Shown here: positions 16,463-25,844 of the stretch, in pieces
How positions within the stretch are numbered: position 1 is the stretch's first letter
Layout of the letters: every line of letters starts with the position of its first letter
Source of the DNA: Parasutterella excrementihominis YIT 11859
GTDB lineage: Bacteria > Pseudomonadota > Gammaproteobacteria > Burkholderiales > Burkholderiaceae_F
Length of the DNA: 64,000 nt
Direction of reading: 5' to 3'
Assembly (NCBI RefSeq): GCF_000205025.1
Contig: NZ_GL883679.1
Span: forward strand, 1 to 64,000
The notes under the pieces: model-generated
What the model saw: only the letters and a program-made list of their open reading frames with translations
What the model was told of the DNA's origin: nothing
Database searches by the model: none
Position numbers and translations under genes: made by a program

Positions 16463-17359
16463 ATGGCAAAGAAATCTGCACTGAATTTACTCATTTCCAA
16501 GACCTGTGTCGCGCTGGTCAACGGCATGTCCGGATGGAAACAGACAAGCCGCACGCGTTTAGCTAATTTTCTTGCCTCAGTCACCTGGTACGTGCTTGCA
16601 AGACGCAGAAAGATTGCTCTGACGAATCTTCGTCTCTGCTTTCCGGAGTGGTCCGAACAAAAACGTGTTGAAACCGCAAAGGGTGTCTTCCGCAACCTTA
16701 TCCGCGCCGCGCTAGACCACAGCGTTCTTGCAAAAGGCACCGAAGCTCAGGTTTTGGAAATGGTTAAATTCGAGGGAAAAGAACAGTTCGAAGAGCTCTG
16801 CAAGACCGATAAAGTCATCATCGTCGCACCGCACTTTGTCGGATTAGATGCGGGCGGCATTGCTATGAATACAATCGTGCGGGGAGCCTCTCTGTATCAG
16901 ACCCAGTCAAATCCTGTTTGGGATAAATGGGCTTTTGACGCACGAAAACGCTTCTCTGATCCCGTTCTCATTCCGAAATCCAACTCGGCCATGAAAGAAG
17001 TCATTCGCGCCCTTCGGGCCTCCCTGCCTTTCTACTATCTTCCGGATATGGACCACGGTGCGCGCAACTCGGTTTTCGTCCCCTTCTTCGGTGTCCAAGC
17101 GGCGACGCTTCCCATGGTTTCGAAACTGGCAAAGTTAACGGGTGCCAAGGTGATTTGGGGTATCGCGGAAACGACGCCTGAAGGCTACGTCATGCACTTA
17201 TCCAAACCCTTGGAGAACTTTCCGACAAGCGACGCCACAGCCGACACGCTGCGCCTCAACCAAGAACTTGAACAATTTATTCTCAAGCATCCCGATCAAT
17301 ACCTTTGGACACACCGCCGCTTTAAGACCCGTCCGGAAGGAGAACCTTCGGTTTATTAA
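16463..17359 (+). CDS. Lipid A biosynthesis acyltransferase, LpxL/HtrB family
   Basis: A 298-residue inner-membrane acyltransferase that should add a secondary acyl chain to the lipid A precursor. The catalytic H-x4-D is visible as APHFVGLDAGG near residue 115. The N-terminal part holds a weak hydrophobic anchor and ALTNLRLCFPEWSEQ, typical of the family. LPDMDHGARNSVFVPFFG near 194 is the second conserved block, and WTHRRFKTRP ends the domain. LpxL and LpxM types cannot be separated by reading. It is divergent from metK; no Shine-Dalgarno is obvious (TTTTGATCC before the ATG). Confidence 0.9.
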   Translation: MAKKSALNLLISKTCVALVNGMSGWKQTSRTRLANFLASVTWYVLARRRKIALTNLRLCFPEWSEQKRVETAKGVFRNLIRAALDHSVLAKGTEAQVLEMVKFEGKEQFEELCKTDKVIIVAPHFVGLDAGGIAMNTIVRGASLYQTQSNPVWDKWAFDARKRFSDPVLIPKSNSAMKEVIRALRASLPFYYLPDMDHGARNSVFVPFFGVQAATLPMVSKLAKLTGAKVIWGIAETTPEGYVMHLSKPLENFPTSDATADTLRLNQELEQFILKHPDQYLWTHRRFKTRPEGEPSVY

Positions 17360-17523
17360 ATAGTTACCTTATTTTTCACGCGGCAAACCACCGCCCCGAA
17401 ATGAAGCCTGCTAAGTTATAGAGACTTCCAAAAGGCGTACGGTAGAGAAATCGGCGGGATTCATTCTCGGGCAGCGGCCGGAGAAACCCACAGACACAAT
17501 TCTGAGGACGCCGAAGAAGAGAG

Positions 17524-17549
17524 CTCTTTCCTTCAATTATCGGAAAGAG
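17524..17549 (+). promoter_or_regulatory. Hairpin upstream of dapF
   Basis: A perfect 8-bp inverted repeat (CTCTTTCC and GGAAAGAG, 10-base loop) lies 42 bases before the dapF start, within the 231-base lpxL-dapF gap. No T run follows, so it is not a simple terminator. A longer pairing GGCGT...ACGCC brackets GC-rich sequence just upstream (about 17434-17512). No known RNA family is recognised. Confidence 0.3.
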
Positions 17550-17590
17550 AATGTCAGAATGTAGGGTCTAACTATTTTATCGGGCAAGCC

Positions 17591-18445
17591 GTGAAGATTA
17601 AATTCACAAAAATGCATGGAGCAGGCAACGATTTCGTTGTCTTGGACTGCACTAGAGAACCTTTCTCGTTAACTCCTCAGCAGCTGCGCTTCCTGGCTGA
17701 TCGGCATTTCGGAATCGGCGCCGATCAAATTTTGGTCGTAGAGCCTGCCGAAGCCGGCGAAGCCGACTTTAAATATCGTATTTTCAACGCCGACGGCGGA
17801 GAGGTAGAACAATGCGGAAACGGTGCTCGCTGTTTCGTGAAGTTTGTCTATAACAAAGGACTGACCGAAAAAAAACGCATCCGTGCCAAGACCATGAAGG
17901 GTGTTATAGAGCTTGAGCTCAAAGAGGACGGAATGGTACGTGTTTCCATGGGCACACCTTCCTTCGAGCCCTCCTCACTGCCCTTTAACCCGCAGGGGCT
18001 CCCTTCTCGTGAGATCCGCGGCTTTAAGCAGTGGGCGGTCCGTTATAAAGGCGAACTGGTTTGGTTCTCTGTCTGCTCCATGGGCAACCCGCACGTCACG
18101 ATTGTCACTGATGATATCGAGTCCGCCCCGGTGAAAGAATTAGGTCCCTTCATCGAAAACCATCCCGCATTTCCTCGTCGAGTAAACGTCGGTTTTATTC
18201 AGCCGATCACCGAACACGAAGCCAACGTTCGTGTTTGGGAACGCGGCGCCGGCGAGACTTTGGCCTGCGGCACAGGCAATTGTGCTGCGGCAGCCACCTC
18301 GATCGAGCTCGGCGTTCTGAGTTCTCCGATCCTTACTCATAATAGAGGCGGGGATCTCCGTTTGGCCTGGGAGGGAGAAGGCGAAGACGTAGAACTCTTC
18401 GGTCCCGCCGTAACCGTTTTTGATAGTGAGATTGAAGTCCCATGA
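17591..18445 (+). CDS. dapF: Diaminopimelate epimerase
   Basis: A 284-residue cofactor-independent epimerase converting LL- to meso-diaminopimelate for lysine and peptidoglycan. Both catalytic cysteines are present: EQCGNGARC near residue 77 and ACGTGNCAAAA near 227. The N-terminus KFTKMHGAGNDFVVLD is diagnostic. The start is GTG at 17591 without a clear Shine-Dalgarno. The stop overlaps the start of the DUF484 gene by 4 bases (ATGA), the same pairing as dapF-yigA in enterobacteria. Confidence 0.95.
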   Translation: MKIKFTKMHGAGNDFVVLDCTREPFSLTPQQLRFLADRHFGIGADQILVVEPAEAGEADFKYRIFNADGGEVEQCGNGARCFVKFVYNKGLTEKKRIRAKTMKGVIELELKEDGMVRVSMGTPSFEPSSLPFNPQGLPSREIRGFKQWAVRYKGELVWFSVCSMGNPHVTIVTDDIESAPVKELGPFIENHPAFPRRVNVGFIQPITEHEANVRVWERGAGETLACGTGNCAAAATSIELGVLSSPILTHNRGGDLRLAWEGEGEDVELFGPAVTVFDSEIEVP

Positions 18446-19119
18446 GCGAAAATCCAACCGTAGTCGATTTTGTCATCGACTACCTAAGAGCCAATCCTGA
18501 TTTCCTTTTACGGCATCCGGAGCTCTTTCTGCATCTCAGCCTGCCCGGTCAAGCACCGGACGGAAGCCGCACGCCGGCGGAATGTCAAAACGAAGCACTG
18601 AAAGCCGCGCTTTCCTCCTGCCAAATCAAAGAGGAAGAGCGCAGGCTTCGGGAATCAAGTCTTAGCTCGGATGCAAAAAGCGAAGAAATTATTCGCTTTG
18701 CGACCGATTTACTCGCCTGCCACTCGCAGGTTGAGCTTCCCAATCTCGTCCTGAGTTTCTTTATTTCTGAATTCAAGGCCGCTCACGGGCTGCTTCGCCT
18801 GTGGCCGGTGAAACCCAATTTCTCTTTCTTCCCGTTTGCGGAACGTTTGGGGCCGGACGTAGAAGCCGCCTTGGATTCAATCGAAAATTTCTATTTAGGC
18901 GAAAATTACGGTGACGAGGTGGCCCATTGGCTCAAGATCGACCCTGTTGAAACACGCGGCGTTCTCATTCTTCCGCTGCGCGGCCATACCGGAGCCGTAT
19001 TCGGCATGATCTGCCTGTGCGATGCGGATGAAAAGAAATTCACACAGGGCACGTCTCCTAAATTTTTGAAAATGGCAGCTAAGGTTGCCGAAACCGCATT
19101 AACTCCCCTGATCAATTGA
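18442..19119 (+). CDS. DUF484 family protein
   Basis: A 225-residue protein of the DUF484 (YigA) family. The N-terminus VVDFVIDYLRANPDFLLRHPELF is the family hallmark. It is followed by a short charged helical region and a GAF-like domain (about residues 85-220). Function is unknown. It is translationally coupled to dapF. In many proteobacteria xerC follows directly; here an rlmI gene takes that place. Confidence 0.88.
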   Translation: MSENPTVVDFVIDYLRANPDFLLRHPELFLHLSLPGQAPDGSRTPAECQNEALKAALSSCQIKEEERRLRESSLSSDAKSEEIIRFATDLLACHSQVELPNLVLSFFISEFKAAHGLLRLWPVKPNFSFFPFAERLGPDVEAALDSIENFYLGENYGDEVAHWLKIDPVETRGVLILPLRGHTGAVFGMICLCDADEKKFTQGTSPKFLKMAAKVAETALTPLIN

Positions 19120-19127
19120 GTATTTCC

Positions 19128-20354
19128 ATGACGAATCAAATTCCTACGATCATCCTTAAACCCGGCAAGGAACGTGCGCTCCTTCGCCGTCATCCCTGGG
19201 TTTATGCAACCGGGGTTTCCAAAGTACTGGGAAAACCGAAGAGCGGTGAGACGGTCAGGATTCAAGACAGTAAAGGAAAATTCTTAGCCTGGGGCGCCTT
19301 CTCTCCTGAGTCTGCGCTCCGAGCACGCTGCTGGTCATTCCAAGAGGAAGACGTCATTGATGCGGCTTGGATCGAAGCCAGAGTCAAAGCGGCAATTGAG
19401 GCACGCAGCTGCCTGAGATCCCGTACCAATGCCATCCGTTTGATTTTCGGAGAAGCCGATTTCCTCCCGGGACTTATTGTTGACCAGTACAACAACCAAG
19501 TTGTCACACAGTTCCAGTCTGCAGGCGTCGAGTATTGGCGCTCTGTGATCGGTCAGGCATTGGTGAAATACACCGGATGCTCTCAGGTGTACGACCGTTC
19601 TGATGCCGCCACCCGAGCCCGTGAAGGACTCCCGGAGCGCAAGGAAGTCCTCGAAGGCGAAGAGCCGCCTCAGGAAGTCGAAATCGTGGAAGATGGAATC
19701 AAGTACGGTGTTGACGTTCGCATGGGACACAAAACCGGTTTTTACGTTGACCAGCGTGACAACCGCGCTTTAGCCCGCAGATTGGCAGAAGAATTCAAAC
19801 GCGTGCACGGAAGAGGCATGAGAGCGCTCAACTGCTTCTGCTACACCGGCGGATTTTCGCTTGCGCTCAAAGCCGGAGGCGCCGAAGAAGTTGTCTCTAT
19901 CGACTCTTCTGCCGACGCTCTGCAGATGGCTCAGGAAAATGCCAAACGCAACGGTTTTGACGACGGCTCAATGAAGTGGATCGAAGCAAACGTCTTTGAA
20001 GCACTGAGAGAATTCCGCGATAAAGGGGAACAATTTGATCTTGTCATTCTCGATCCTCCCAAGTTCGCATCCAGCCACCACCACGTCGACAAAGCCGCCC
20101 GCGCTTATAAAGACATCAACCTCAACGGACTGCGCATCCTAGCGCCCGGCGGTCAGCTGCTGACATTCTCCTGCTCCGGCGCCATTGACGTCGACCTGTT
20201 CCAAAAAATCGTGGCAGGCGCCGTCATCGACTCTCGCGTGGAAGCGTGGATGATGGCCCGTCTCGGAGCGGGGATAGACCATCCTCTGCTGATGACTCAC
20301 CCTGAGGGTGAATACCTGAAGGGCTTGTACCTTCTCTCGCGAGGCCGGGTCTAG
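19128..20354 (+). CDS. rlmI: 23S rRNA m5C methyltransferase RlmI-like
   Basis: A 408-residue class I rRNA methyltransferase that should methylate a cytosine in 23S rRNA (C1962 in E. coli). An N-terminal PUA domain (LKPGKERALLRRHPWVYATG) is followed by an EEHEE-like domain with MGHKTGFYVDQRDNR near residue 204. The Rossmann SAM-binding part contains LNCFCYTGGFSLALKAGG near 240, and the catalytic segments DLVILDPPKFA near 307 and TFSCSG near 347. The ATG at 19128 lies 8 bases past the DUF484 stop and is preferred over a TTG four codons earlier. A very strong terminator follows. Confidence 0.9.
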   Translation: MTNQIPTIILKPGKERALLRRHPWVYATGVSKVLGKPKSGETVRIQDSKGKFLAWGAFSPESALRARCWSFQEEDVIDAAWIEARVKAAIEARSCLRSRTNAIRLIFGEADFLPGLIVDQYNNQVVTQFQSAGVEYWRSVIGQALVKYTGCSQVYDRSDAATRAREGLPERKEVLEGEEPPQEVEIVEDGIKYGVDVRMGHKTGFYVDQRDNRALARRLAEEFKRVHGRGMRALNCFCYTGGFSLALKAGGAEEVVSIDSSADALQMAQENAKRNGFDDGSMKWIEANVFEALREFRDKGEQFDLVILDPPKFASSHHHVDKAARAYKDINLNGLRILAPGGQLLTFSCSGAIDVDLFQKIVAGAVIDSRVEAWMMARLGAGIDHPLLMTHPEGEYLKGLYLLSRGRV

Positions 20355-20359
20355 TCCCG

Positions 20360-20398
20360 AAAAAGGCAGAAAACTCAAATTTTCTGCCTTTTATCTTG
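20360..20398 (+). terminator. Rho-independent terminator after rlmI
   Basis: A 13-bp perfect stem (AAAAGGCAGAAAA and TTTTCTGCCTTTT) with a 6-base loop is followed by ATCTTGTT. It closes the dapF-DUF484-rlmI unit and may work in both directions. Confidence 0.88.
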
Positions 20399-20416
20399 TT
20401 GAAAACTAAAAAACTA

Positions 20417-20445
20417 TTGCAATCTGCTCTAGGTTGCTGTATAAC
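20417..20445 (+). promoter_or_regulatory. Predicted sigma-70 promoter of the COG0523 GTPase gene
   Basis: TTGCAA (20417-20422) and TATAAC (20440-20445) are spaced by 17 bases, 60 bases before the gene start. No clear Zur-type palindrome overlaps it. Confidence 0.6.
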
Positions 20446-20504
20446 CCACTTTCCCTTATTGGTTGCTTGTAATTGAGAACCTATTTTTAATGCTCGGAGG
20501 GGCT

Positions 20505-21617
20505 ATGGAAGACTTAATTCCGGTCACAATCATTACCGGTTTTTTGGGCGCAGGAAAAACCACGCTTCTTAACCGCATTCTCACCGAAGAACACGGTCAA
20601 AAGATAGCCGTCATCGAAAATGAATTCGGTGAAGAAAGCATCGACAATGATCTTCTCGTTCAAAGCGAAGATGAAGAGATCATCACGATGAACAACGGCT
20701 GCATTTGCTGCACCATTCGAGGCGACCTGGCTGAAAACCTCATCCGTCTGATGGAGCGTAAAAAGGAAGGAAAGGCCAATTTTGACCGCGTCATTATTGA
20801 AACGACCGGTCTTGCAGATCCGGGCCCTGTTGCTCAGACTTTCTTCATGGATGAAGAAGTTGCCCAGTTCTACATGGTTGACGGCGTCATCACAGTGGTA
20901 GACGCGGTGAACGGTCCGAGAACTCTGGACGAGCAGGCTCCTGCACAGGCTCAGGTCGGATTCGCCGACCGAATCCTCCTCTCCAAGGTTGATTTGGTTC
21001 CGCCTTCCGTCATTGAAGATTTATCTGATCGACTTCATCACATGAACCCGCGTGCTCCGATCGTGGAGTGCAACATGGGCAACGTCGACATCAAGGAAGT
21101 TCTCGACATTCGCGGCTTCAATCTCGACTCCGTTCTTGAGTTGGATCCCGACTTCTTAAAAGAAGCTCATGAAGAGGGAGAACACCATCACCATCATGAA
21201 GACGGCTGCACCTGCGGCTGCCACGACCATGATCATCATGATCACGATGATCACTGCGAGTGCGGAGATCATGATCACGATCATTGCGAATGCGGTCACC
21301 ACCATCATCATGCACGCCATGATGACGAAATCGCCGCTTTCGTATTCGAGTCCGACAGACCGTTTGACCCGGCCCGACTCGACAACTATATGAGAACGCT
21401 CACCCAAGTTTACGGACCTGATATGTTGCGCTATAAAGGGGTGCTTTATATGACAGGTACGGATAGGAAAATGATTTTCCAGGGTGTGCATATGCTGATG
21501 GCGGCTGACCTGGGCAACCCCTGGGGCGACACGAAGCCGTCTACAAAAATGGTATTTATCGGCCGCCGCCTCCCAAAGAAGGCGATTATGCAAGGCTTGG
21601 AAACTTGCTTGGCTTAA
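20505..21617 (+). CDS. CobW/COG0523 family GTPase with His-rich metal-binding loop
   Basis: A 370-residue G3E-family P-loop GTPase of the metallochaperone type. Motifs are [16 protein letters not shown] near residue 9, the metal-binding [12 protein letters not shown] near 62, [11 protein letters not shown] near 99 and SKVDLV near 165. From about 220 to 280 there is a spectacular His/Asp/Cys stretch ([19 protein letters not shown] and similar), followed by the CobW C-terminal domain. Such loops bind Zn, Ni or Co. The ATG at 20505 has a perfect GGAGG 4 bases upstream and replaces a start 14 codons earlier. A dksA-type gene follows after 32 bases. Confidence 0.93.
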   Translation: MEDLIPVTIITGFLGAGKTTLLNRILTEEHGQKIAVIENEFGEESIDNDLLVQSEDEEIITMNNGCICCTIRGDLAENLIRLMERKKEGKANFDRVIIETTGLADPGPVAQTFFMDEEVAQFYMVDGVITVVDAVNGPRTLDEQAPAQAQVGFADRILLSKVDLVPPSVIEDLSDRLHHMNPRAPIVECNMGNVDIKEVLDIRGFNLDSVLELDPDFLKEAHEEGEHHHHHEDGCTCGCHDHDHHDHDDHCECGDHDHDHCECGHHHHHARHDDEIAAFVFESDRPFDPARLDNYMRTLTQVYGPDMLRYKGVLYMTGTDRKMIFQGVHMLMAADLGNPWGDTKPSTKMVFIGRRLPKKAIMQGLETCLA

Positions 21618-21649
21618 CCAAACCTGACTGCCTATAGGAGATGTATTCA

Positions 21650-22363
21650 ATGGCGACAAAAAAGAAAACAACTGTCGAAACTGATAAACCGGCCAAGACA
21701 GTTAAGGCTGTAAAAACAACGGCGAAAACAACCGCCGCTAAACCTGCTGCAAAGGCTGTTAAGGAAACTAAGGCTCCGAAGACTGCCGCCTGCAATAAGG
21801 CTTTAAAGGAAGCTGCAGAGCTTGCTCCCCTGGTCCAGTCCGCTAAAGACGGAACCGGTGAAAACACATCTGTCGAAGATGCGCAGAAAGCTGCCGAATT
21901 CCTGATGAACAACTACGAAAAGAGTTCTGAGGAAAAGATCATTGTCGACGGCATCGTCATCCCGACCCAGGCCGAACTGCTCAACATGCCTGAGTCCGAT
22001 TACATGAACGAAAGGCAGCAGGCTTTCTTCAAACATCTTTTGCGTGAACGCGAAGCTCAGCTCCGCAGCAACGCCGGCCAAACCGCAGAACATCTGCGTG
22101 ACAACACCATCATTCCCGATATGGCCGACCGCGCCACAATCGAGGAAGAACACGCACTTGAACTGAGAACCCGCGACAGAGAAAGAAAGCTTCTGAAGAA
22201 GGTTCAGGAAGCGCTTCAGCGTCTGGAAAAAGGGGACTACGGCTGGTGCGAGGAGACAGGTGATCCTATCGGTATTCCCCGTCTGCTGGCCCGTCCTACC
22301 GCAACACTCTCTCTGGAAGCTCAGCAGAGACGCGAACTTCGCCAAAAGCTGTACGGTAACTAA
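21650..22363 (+). CDS. dksA: DksA-type RNA polymerase-binding factor, zinc-finger cysteines mostly lost, with basic N-terminal tail
   Basis: A 237-residue DksA/TraR-family regulator that binds the RNA polymerase secondary channel and cooperates with ppGpp. Residues 115-175 form the coiled coil (DYMNERQQAFFKHLL onward, with DMADRAT at the tip). The C-terminal finger reads YGWCEETGDPIGIPRLLARP, with one of the four canonical cysteines left (CESCG has become CEETG; the second pair is S and A). This form does not need zinc and is known in other proteobacteria. Residues 1-50 are a Lys/Ala/Thr-rich tail (KTTAKTTAAKPAAK) like histone H1. AGGAG fits the ATG at 21650, not the one at 21641. Confidence 0.9.
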   Translation: MATKKKTTVETDKPAKTVKAVKTTAKTTAAKPAAKAVKETKAPKTAACNKALKEAAELAPLVQSAKDGTGENTSVEDAQKAAEFLMNNYEKSSEEKIIVDGIVIPTQAELLNMPESDYMNERQQAFFKHLLREREAQLRSNAGQTAEHLRDNTIIPDMADRATIEEEHALELRTRDRERKLLKKVQEALQRLEKGDYGWCEETGDPIGIPRLLARPTATLSLEAQQRRELRQKLYGN

Positions 22364-22378
22364 TACGGCCTAAAAATC

Positions 22379-22418
22379 AAAAGCCGGGCTTCCGCGAGGA
22401 GGTCCGGCTTTTCTTTTG
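22379..22418 (+). terminator. Bidirectional rho-independent terminator after dksA
   Basis: AAAAGCCGG and CCGGCTTTT form a 9-bp stem around a GC-rich 16-base loop, followed by CTTTT. On the reverse strand the stem is followed by GATTTTT, so it can also end the convergent small metal-binding gene. Confidence 0.82.
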
Positions 22419-22429
22419 ACTTAGCGAGG

Positions 22430-22636
22430 TCAGTTCAGCGGCGTGGCCGAATAGTCACCTGCTTTTGCGAGAGCTGCATTGACGTCTTCAATCTTCAGCG
22501 GTTCCTTGACAGTAACCACTGCAATAGCCGGAGACAGCGTCACTTCAACTTTTTCGCAAAGAGGCTCTAAAGCCTTCTTTACGCGAGCAACACAATGCAT
22601 GCAGTGAACACCGCTAAGTTCAAAACTTTGTTCCAT
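22430..22636 (-). CDS. Small heavy-metal-associated (HMA/CopZ-like) protein
   Basis: A 68-residue single HMA domain. The metal-binding motif is GVHCMHCVARVKKAL near residue 9 (C-x-x-C), followed by the beta-alpha-beta pattern VEVTLSPAIAVVTV and a C-terminal helix. Such proteins carry copper or similar soft metals in the cytoplasm to P-type ATPases, none of which is in this window. The ATG at 22636 is supported by GGAG 8 bases upstream; longer in-frame starts would run into the argB side. Confidence 0.88.
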   Translation of the reverse strand: MEQSFELSGVHCMHCVARVKKALEPLCEKVEVTLSPAIAVVTVKEPLKIEDVNAALAKAGDYSATPLN

Positions 22637-22688
22637 ATGATTTACTCCAATACGTATTCTCCTTGGGCATTCTAGTCTTCCACGGTGA

Positions 22689-23624
<936 letters not shown>

Positions 23625-23638
23625 AACAAAAGTATTTT

Positions 23639-24238
23639 ATGGACGTGTCAACCGAAACAAAAAGCAGAAAAAAATCCTCCGACCGCAAACTGGAGATTCT
23701 GCGCACTCTCGTCCGAATGATGACGGAGTCGGAGAATAAGCACATCACGACAAAGTCTTTGGCGGCTGCAATCGGCATATCGGAGGCAGCGCTTTATCGC
23801 CATTTCCCGAGCAAAGCCAAGATGTACGAAGAGATCATCGGCTTTGCCGAGAACTATGTCATGACAGCGGTAAACAACATCTCCTCGTCGGAATATTCCG
23901 GATTGGAACAGGCTAAAAAGCTCTTCTTGGCCCTCGTTGACATCAAGGCCAAAGAACCGGGACTTGTTTTCCTGTTCTGTGGTGACTCTTTGACCTCCGA
24001 GGATCCGCGCTTACAAGGAGAACTTAATCGGTTCTACGGTCAGCTCCAGGCCGTCTTTAAGCAGTCTCTCAGACTGGCCGTTGCTCAGGAAGAAGTTCCC
24101 GAAGGCTACGACGTGCTGACGCGCGCCAATATGCTCGTTGCCCTTATCCTTGGCCACTGGCTGAGATTTGCAAAGAGAGACGCCTCGGGCGGCGCTGTCG
24201 ATCCGGAGAAGCAGGTCTACCTCGTCCTCGGAAAATAA
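23639..24238 (+). CDS. slmA: Nucleoid occlusion factor SlmA (TetR family)
   Basis: A 199-residue TetR-fold protein. The helix-turn-helix is ITTKSLAAAIGISEAALYRHFPSK (about residues 36-59), close to SlmA of enterobacteria. SlmA binds spaced chromosomal sites and blocks FtsZ ring assembly over the nucleoid. The C-terminal ligand-like domain contains ARANMLVALILGHWLRFAKR, typical of SlmA. It follows argB by 14 bases without its own Shine-Dalgarno and is closed by a strong terminator. Confidence 0.87.
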   Translation: MDVSTETKSRKKSSDRKLEILRTLVRMMTESENKHITTKSLAAAIGISEAALYRHFPSKAKMYEEIIGFAENYVMTAVNNISSSEYSGLEQAKKLFLALVDIKAKEPGLVFLFCGDSLTSEDPRLQGELNRFYGQLQAVFKQSLRLAVAQEEVPEGYDVLTRANMLVALILGHWLRFAKRDASGGAVDPEKQVYLVLGK

Positions 24239-24256
24239 CTTTCGCTCCTAAAAACG

Positions 24257-24290
24257 ACGGCCTCGGATTTTCCGAGGCCGTGTTGTTTTG
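24257..24290 (+). terminator. Bidirectional terminator between slmA and ctpA
   Basis: A perfect 10-bp stem (ACGGCCTCGG and CCGAGGCCGT) with a 5-base T-rich loop is followed by GTTGTTTTG. On the reverse strand it is followed by CGTTTTT, so it can also serve the convergent ctpA transcript. Confidence 0.88.
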
Positions 24291-24302
24291 TGATGGTTCC
24301 TG

Positions 24303-25793
24303 CTATTTGACAGGTTCAATCTTCATCTTGATACCGCCTTCCAGCTGGATTTCCTGAGTTCCGGCAGCAGACTGATTCTTCTTCGCGTCTTCCTTCTTCA
24401 GGTAGGCAATGGCCTGATTGAGCTGATAGTCATCAGGATCACCGTACTTGTAGAACTTGGGCGCTTTCTTCGGCTTAGAAGAAATCGGCTCTACGGTTTC
24501 TTTAATCCCGGAGGCATCAGGCTTGGCTTCCGCAGCGGGCTTAGCTGCCTTTGCTTTATCGTCCTTAGTTTCCGGGACTTCCAAGTGGTTTGCCAGATCT
24601 GCCTCACGAATGTCGAGGTCAAGGAAGTTTCCTTCGGCGGTATCTTTGACTTCAACGTCAGGAGAAATTCCTTTGGCCTGAATTGAACGGCCGCTCGGCG
24701 TGAAGTAGCGGGCAGTCGTGAGTTTGATAGCGGTATTTTTCGCTTCTCCGCGCAGAGGGATCACTGTTTGTACGGAACCCTTTCCGAAGGATTTCGTCCC
24801 CATGATCGTGGCTCTCTTATGATCCTGCAGGGCGCCGGCCACAATCTCACTGGCACTTGCGCTGGCTCCGTTCACGAGAACGACAATCGGCATGGTCTTG
24901 GTAATCGCGGGCAGCTTGGCAATAGCCGCATCTTCGCGCACCACCTGGTAATCCTGCGGGGTCGTGAGGAACTCCTTCTTGGCGTCTGCCGTTTGACCCT
25001 TGGTGGACACGACGAGCGTTCCCTTCGGAAGGAAAGCAGCAGACACACCGATTGCAGCATTTAGCAGTCCGCCCGGATCGTTGCGAAGGTCAAGCACCAA
25101 ACCGTTCTTCAGATTGCCGCTCTTATTCAGAGCATCCAGCGCTTTAGCGAGCTCGCTCGCGGTACGCTCCTGGAACTGAGAGACACGGATGTAGCCCATG
25201 TGATCATCTAAGGGCTTCGATTTAACCGACTTGACCTTGATCACGGCACGAACGAGCTTAACCGTAATCGGAGTTGAAGAACCTTTGCGAAGCACGGTCA
25301 GTTCAATCGGAGTATCCGGCTTTCCGCGCATCATTTTCACGGAGTCATTGAGAGGAAGATCCTTAACGATCTTTCCGTCAATTTTGAAAATAATGTCCCC
25401 TGCACGCATATGAGCCCGCGCTGCAGGCGTATCGTCGATCGGAGAAATAACTTTGACACCGGAAGGGTCGGAACTCACTTCAAGACCCAAACCGCCGAAT
25501 TCTCCCGTGGTGCCTTCCTGAAGTTCGTTGAACGCGTTTTCATCAAGGTAGGCAGAATGAGGATCAAGCCCCTGAAGCATTCCGGAGATAGCTTCTTTCA
25601 TGAGCTTTTTATCCTCAACGGGATCAACGTAGTACTGCTTTACCGCACCGTAGATATCAGTGAACTGTCTGATTTCATCGAGAGGAAGAACCGTTCTGGC
25701 TGCCCTCTCAGGAGCTGCGAGAGAGGCACTGATAAGTGCTCCGGCAATCATGCCTCCGGTCACCAGAAGCAGACCGCGTACGCTATTTTTCAT
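24303..25793 (-). CDS. ctpA: C-terminal processing protease, S41 family (CtpA/Prc-like)
   Basis: A 496-residue exported serine protease that trims or degrades envelope proteins from the C-terminus. A signal or anchor helix covers residues 4-26. A PDZ domain follows near 90-175 (GLGLEVSSD, MRAGDIIFKIDG), then the S41 core with the catalytic serine in GASASASEIV near residue 313 and the lysine in SFGKGSVQT near 338. The tail (about 400-460) is Lys/Ala-rich and charged. The ATG at 25793 replaces a TTG 12 codons upstream. It lies 51 bases past envC on the same strand; gpmA-envC-ctpA looks like one operon. Confidence 0.92.
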   Translation of the reverse strand: MKNSVRGLLLVTGGMIAGALISASLAAPERAARTVLPLDEIRQFTDIYGAVKQYYVDPVEDKKLMKEAISGMLQGLDPHSAYLDENAFNELQEGTTGEFGGLGLEVSSDPSGVKVISPIDDTPAARAHMRAGDIIFKIDGKIVKDLPLNDSVKMMRGKPDTPIELTVLRKGSSTPITVKLVRAVIKVKSVKSKPLDDHMGYIRVSQFQERTASELAKALDALNKSGNLKNGLVLDLRNDPGGLLNAAIGVSAAFLPKGTLVVSTKGQTADAKKEFLTTPQDYQVVREDAAIAKLPAITKTMPIVVLVNGASASASEIVAGALQDHKRATIMGTKSFGKGSVQTVIPLRGEAKNTAIKLTTARYFTPSGRSIQAKGISPDVEVKDTAEGNFLDLDIREADLANHLEVPETKDDKAKAAKPAAEAKPDASGIKETVEPISSKPKKAPKFYKYGDPDDYQLNQAIAYLKKEDAKKNQSAAGTQEIQLEGGIKMKIEPVK

Positions 25794-25844
25794 AACTTTT
25801 GATTTCGTTAAATTATTTCTTTTAATCAAAGAATTGTAAGACTA

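Noticed and set aside
17400-17560. Checked for 6S, RNase P, SRP or tmRNA signatures in the gap before dapF
   Set aside because: None of the recalled conserved motifs of these RNAs is present.
21156-21671. Hydrophobic minus-strand frame opposite the His-rich loop, resembling a membrane protein
   Set aside because: The Met/Ile/Val-rich stretch is the reverse complement of CAT/CAC/GAT repeats encoding His/Asp; an artefact.
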